A stretch of 64,000 nucleotides of DNA from Chryseobacterium sp. ON_d1. Lineage in GTDB: Bacteria; Bacteroidota; Bacteroidia; Flavobacteriales; Weeksellaceae. This document shows, piece after piece, positions 61,643 to 64,000 of the stretch (positions are counted from its first letter, which is position 1; each line of letters begins with the position of its first letter). The translations under genes and the position numbers were made by a program. Where the stretch lies: positions 62,001 to 126,000 of the forward strand of contig NZ_BJTC01000011.1 in assembly GCF_006829085.1 (NCBI RefSeq), written 5' to 3'. A model generated the notes under the pieces. That model was not told where the DNA came from and searched no databases. It saw only the letters and a list, made by a program, of their open reading frames with translations.

Positions 61643-62917
61643 TTGAAGAAGCTATTTTTTACCCTATTTTATATTCATTGTTTCAGTTTCTTTTCAGCGC
61701 AGATTTCAGATACCATGAAGATCAGCAGAAAAGAGGCTGAAACGCTTTTTTTGACTAAAAACCTGGATCTGATTGCACAAAAGCTTGACATTTCACAAGC
61801 TGAAGCAAGAGCTGTTCAGGCTAAATACTGGCCCAATCCCAAATTAAGTATCAGCGAAGTTAATCTTTGGAGGACCTATGATATTGAAGAACAACCCGCA
61901 TTGATTGGAAACTGGGGGAAAAACAGCCAGATTTCTGCTGAGATAGAACAGGTGATTCAGACTGCGGGTAAAAGACGGAAAAATATTGAACTGCAGAAAA
62001 TAGAAGTGGAAGGAGAGAAGTATGAGCTGCAGGAAGTCTTACGGGAGCTTAAGAAAACACTGAGAAATACCATTACCGAAATTCTTTACAACCAGGAACA
62101 GCAGAAGATCTATCAGGGACAGATTGCTTCCATTGAAAAATTAACGAAATCATACAATAACCAACTAAGCCTTGGAAACATCAGTAAAGCTGAATATGTC
62201 CGTCTGAAAGCACAGGAAATTGAATTCAAAAAGAAACTGATTTCATTAAAACAGGAAATTGAGGACCAGCAGGTTGAGCTTAAAGCCTTATTGATGCTGC
62301 CGTCACAGTCTTATCTGATTATTTCTGATCCATTCATCATGCCTGAAAAACAACTTTCAGAGCTGGAAGTGACCCAATGGATGGAAAAAGCTAAAGAAAA
62401 CCGTCCTGATATTCTGATCGCAAAGAATAATGAAAAGCACGCTGCCAAAAACCTGGAAATTCAAAATGCCATGAAAACTCCGGATGTTGCCCTTTCTATA
62501 GGATACGACCGGGGAGGAAATATCATGAAAGACTTTATAGGATTAGGAATTTCTATGGATCTGCCCATTTTCGACCGAAATAAAGGAAATATCCAGGAAG
62601 CCAAACTGGAGATTGAGAAAAGCAAATTGGAGACCCGTAAAAATATGCTGAAATCAGAGAATGAAATTATCTCTGTTTTCAGGAACTATATCCGGACGCA
62701 GAAAGTTTCAGAAGAGATCGATGAAAATTACGAGTCTACACTGGACGGTTTGCTGGTAAGCCATGAGAAAAACTTCAGACTAAGAAATATCAGCATGCTG
62801 GAGTATATGGATTTTCTGGATACTTACATAGGAAACAAAATGATCATACTGGATACTAAAAAAGAACTTAATCAATACTACGAAAACCTGCAGTATGCTG
62901 TAGGACAAGACTTATAA
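61643..62917 (+). CDS. TolC-family outer-membrane efflux channel
   Basis: 424 residues, TTG start at 61643. Signal peptide about 1-20 (ending FFSAQ). The chain has two repeats of the TolC/CusC helical hairpin type (KAEYVRLKAQEIEFKKKLISLKQEIEDQQ; IQEAKLEIEKSKLETRKNMLKSENEI) and NPKLSISEVNLWR. It spans the outer membrane and periplasm as exit channel for an RND pump. The adaptor gene starts 3 bases after its stop. Expression is probably controlled by the two-component system just upstream. Confidence 0.92.
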   Translation: MKKLFFTLFYIHCFSFFSAQISDTMKISRKEAETLFLTKNLDLIAQKLDISQAEARAVQAKYWPNPKLSISEVNLWRTYDIEEQPALIGNWGKNSQISAEIEQVIQTAGKRRKNIELQKIEVEGEKYELQEVLRELKKTLRNTITEILYNQEQQKIYQGQIASIEKLTKSYNNQLSLGNISKAEYVRLKAQEIEFKKKLISLKQEIEDQQVELKALLMLPSQSYLIISDPFIMPEKQLSELEVTQWMEKAKENRPDILIAKNNEKHAAKNLEIQNAMKTPDVALSIGYDRGGNIMKDFIGLGISMDLPIFDRNKGNIQEAKLEIEKSKLETRKNMLKSENEIISVFRNYIRTQKVSEEIDENYESTLDGLLVSHEKNFRLRNISMLEYMDFLDTYIGNKMIILDTKKELNQYYENLQYAVGQDL

Positions 62918-62920
62918 GAT

Positions 62921-64000
62921 ATGAACAAGAATACTACTCAATACATTGCTGCCATCTACCTGTCTGCCTTAGTAATCTTTACAGGTTGTACCGGAGAAAA
63001 AGAAAATAAAGAAGCTGAAAAAGGCTATTGCATCAGCAAAGAGCTTAAGAAAGATATTAAACTGGCTAAAGCAGAAATGCTTCCCATAGAAGAAAGTATT
63101 ACGCTCACCGGAGAAGTGGAAAGTAATTCGGACAAAACAGTTCCTTTTGTAAGTCTCGTGGACGGAGTGGTGATTGATACTTATTTCTCCCTTGGAGATT
63201 ATGTGAAAAAGGGGCAGACACTGGCGAGCGTAAAGAGTACCGCTGTAAACGAAATGCAGGATGATACGCAGACTCTTCAGGCTCAGCTGGCGGTTGCGAA
63301 AAGAAAGCTGTCTTCTGTAGAAGCGATGTATAAAGATGATATTGCCTCTCAGAAAGATTTACAGGAAGCACGTTCTGAAGTCGCCATATTGCAATCTAAT
63401 ATTTCCAAAACGCAGAAAAATATGCAGCTGTACTCAGCAGGAGGAAATACCATTCAGATAAAAGCTCCGGCAGACGGATATGTTATTTCAAAGAATATTT
63501 CCAAAGGAATGCCTGTTACCGCTGGGGGAGAGCAGCTGTTTACCATTTCCAATCTGGACAAAGTCTGGGTAATGGCGAATGTATACGCTACCAATATGAG
63601 GCATGTTTATGTAGATCAGCCTGTAGTGGTAAAAACACTGGCTTATCCGGATGACAGTTTCTCTGGTAAAATCAACAATATTTCCCAGGTCTTTAATGAA
63701 AATGAAAGAGTGCTTAAAGCCAAAATCATTATGGATAATAACGGAATGAAGCTGAGACCCGGAATGTCTGCAGATGTTGTACTGCCAATTAATTCACAGA
63801 ATAAAAGCGCATTGGCTATTCCTGCAAAGGCTTTGATCTTCGATAACAATCAAAGCTATGTAGTCGTGTATAAAAAAGACTGTGAGCTTGAAATCAGACC
63901 TGTCACTGAAATTGCTTCCAACAGCCGGTATATTTATATAGAAGGAAATTTAAAGCCAGGTGAAAATATCATCGCTTCCAATGGGCTGCTGATCTATGAA
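62921..64000 (+). CDS. RND efflux periplasmic adaptor (HlyD/CusB type), 3' end outside window
   Basis: 360 codons are open to the window edge with no stop. The lipoprotein signal ends VIFTGC (Cys23). The adaptor layout is clear: LTGEVESNSDKTVPFVSLVDGVVIDTYFSLGDYVKKGQTL, a coiled-coil hairpin (QTLQAQLAVAKRKLSSVEAMYKDDIASQKDLQEARSE), then IKAPADGYVISKNISKGMPV and the beta-barrel part. An early cysteine segment EKGYCISKELKK is present. The RND pump gene should follow just outside the window. Distinct from the adaptor at 21152. Confidence 0.93.
   Translation, partial: MNKNTTQYIAAIYLSALVIFTGCTGEKENKEAEKGYCISKELKKDIKLAKAEMLPIEESITLTGEVESNSDKTVPFVSLVDGVVIDTYFSLGDYVKKGQTLASVKSTAVNEMQDDTQTLQAQLAVAKRKLSSVEAMYKDDIASQKDLQEARSEVAILQSNISKTQKNMQLYSAGGNTIQIKAPADGYVISKNISKGMPVTAGGEQLFTISNLDKVWVMANVYATNMRHVYVDQPVVVKTLAYPDDSFSGKINNISQVFNENERVLKAKIIMDNNGMKLRPGMSADVVLPINSQNKSALAIPAKALIFDNNQSYVVVYKKDCELEIRPVTEIASNSRYIYIEGNLKPGENIIASNGLLIYE

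Overview
The window looks like a chromosomal segment of a Flavobacteriia bacterium, most probably Chryseobacterium or a close Weeksellaceae relative. The DNA is AT-rich. Promoters fit the Bacteroidota pattern TTG - about 19 nt - TAnnTTTG, and Shine-Dalgarno sequences are essentially absent. SusC/SusD pairs, type IX secretion (T9SS) C-terminal sorting domains, a bacillithiol enzyme (BshC) and a GYDIA-type GHMP kinase are present. No rRNA, transposase, phage gene or CRISPR array was seen.

Layout. 1-9.4 kb: end of a SusD gene, then housekeeping genes (porin, bshC, LysM/periplasmic-binding protein, fabD, GHMP kinase, pckA). 9.4-15.2 kb: a hypothetical gene and aroQ on the minus strand, then a SusC/SusD pair behind a SAM-I (S-box) riboswitch. 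15.3-16.2 kb: two small AT-rich orphan genes. 16.3-26.8 kb: a divalent-metal efflux region with a Cys-rich small protein, a CzcA-like RND pump fused to its own TolC domain, its adaptor, a bestrophin, a CDF exporter, a Fur-family regulator and a Zn/Cd-type P-ATPase. Two near-identical inverted repeats (TTGCAATANCATTGCA), at the same distance from the -7 box, precede the pump gene and the ATPase gene and suggest one shared repressor.

27.2-33.0 kb: a probable copper/redox cluster. It has two paralogous small membrane proteins with a C-x-GKC motif, a YHS lipoprotein, a SCO protein, an exported Fe/Mn superoxide dismutase, an MbnP-family lipoprotein, an MbnH-like di-haem protein and an outer-membrane barrel with a CDACGC cluster. 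33.1-40.1 kb: a cobalamin-riboswitch-controlled B12 uptake locus with a BtuB-like receptor, a BtuG-like propeller lipoprotein, an unnamed surface lipoprotein and a T9SS-secreted DUF5074-like protein. 40.2-42.0 kb: two tandem T9SS-sorted paralogues.

42.2-44.0 kb: a MITE-like element, four tRNA-Glu(UUC) genes and rpsT. 44-59 kb: envelope and housekeeping genes (amidase, lptD, ridA, htrA, trhO with a C-terminal extension, 5-FTHF cyclo-ligase, TrmH-type methyltransferase, CPBP protease, membrane LytTR regulator, rmuC) and an extreme alanine-rich lipoprotein. 59.4-64 kb: an OmpR-type two-component system followed by a TolC/adaptor efflux operon whose promoter carries TCTAAT boxes in 11-bp steps. 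The adaptor gene runs off the right edge.

The best candidates for undescribed biology are the copper/redox cluster with its CxGKC paralogue pair, the shared metal operator, the unnamed surface protein in the B12 locus, the riboswitch-controlled SusCD pair and the phased TCTAAT array.
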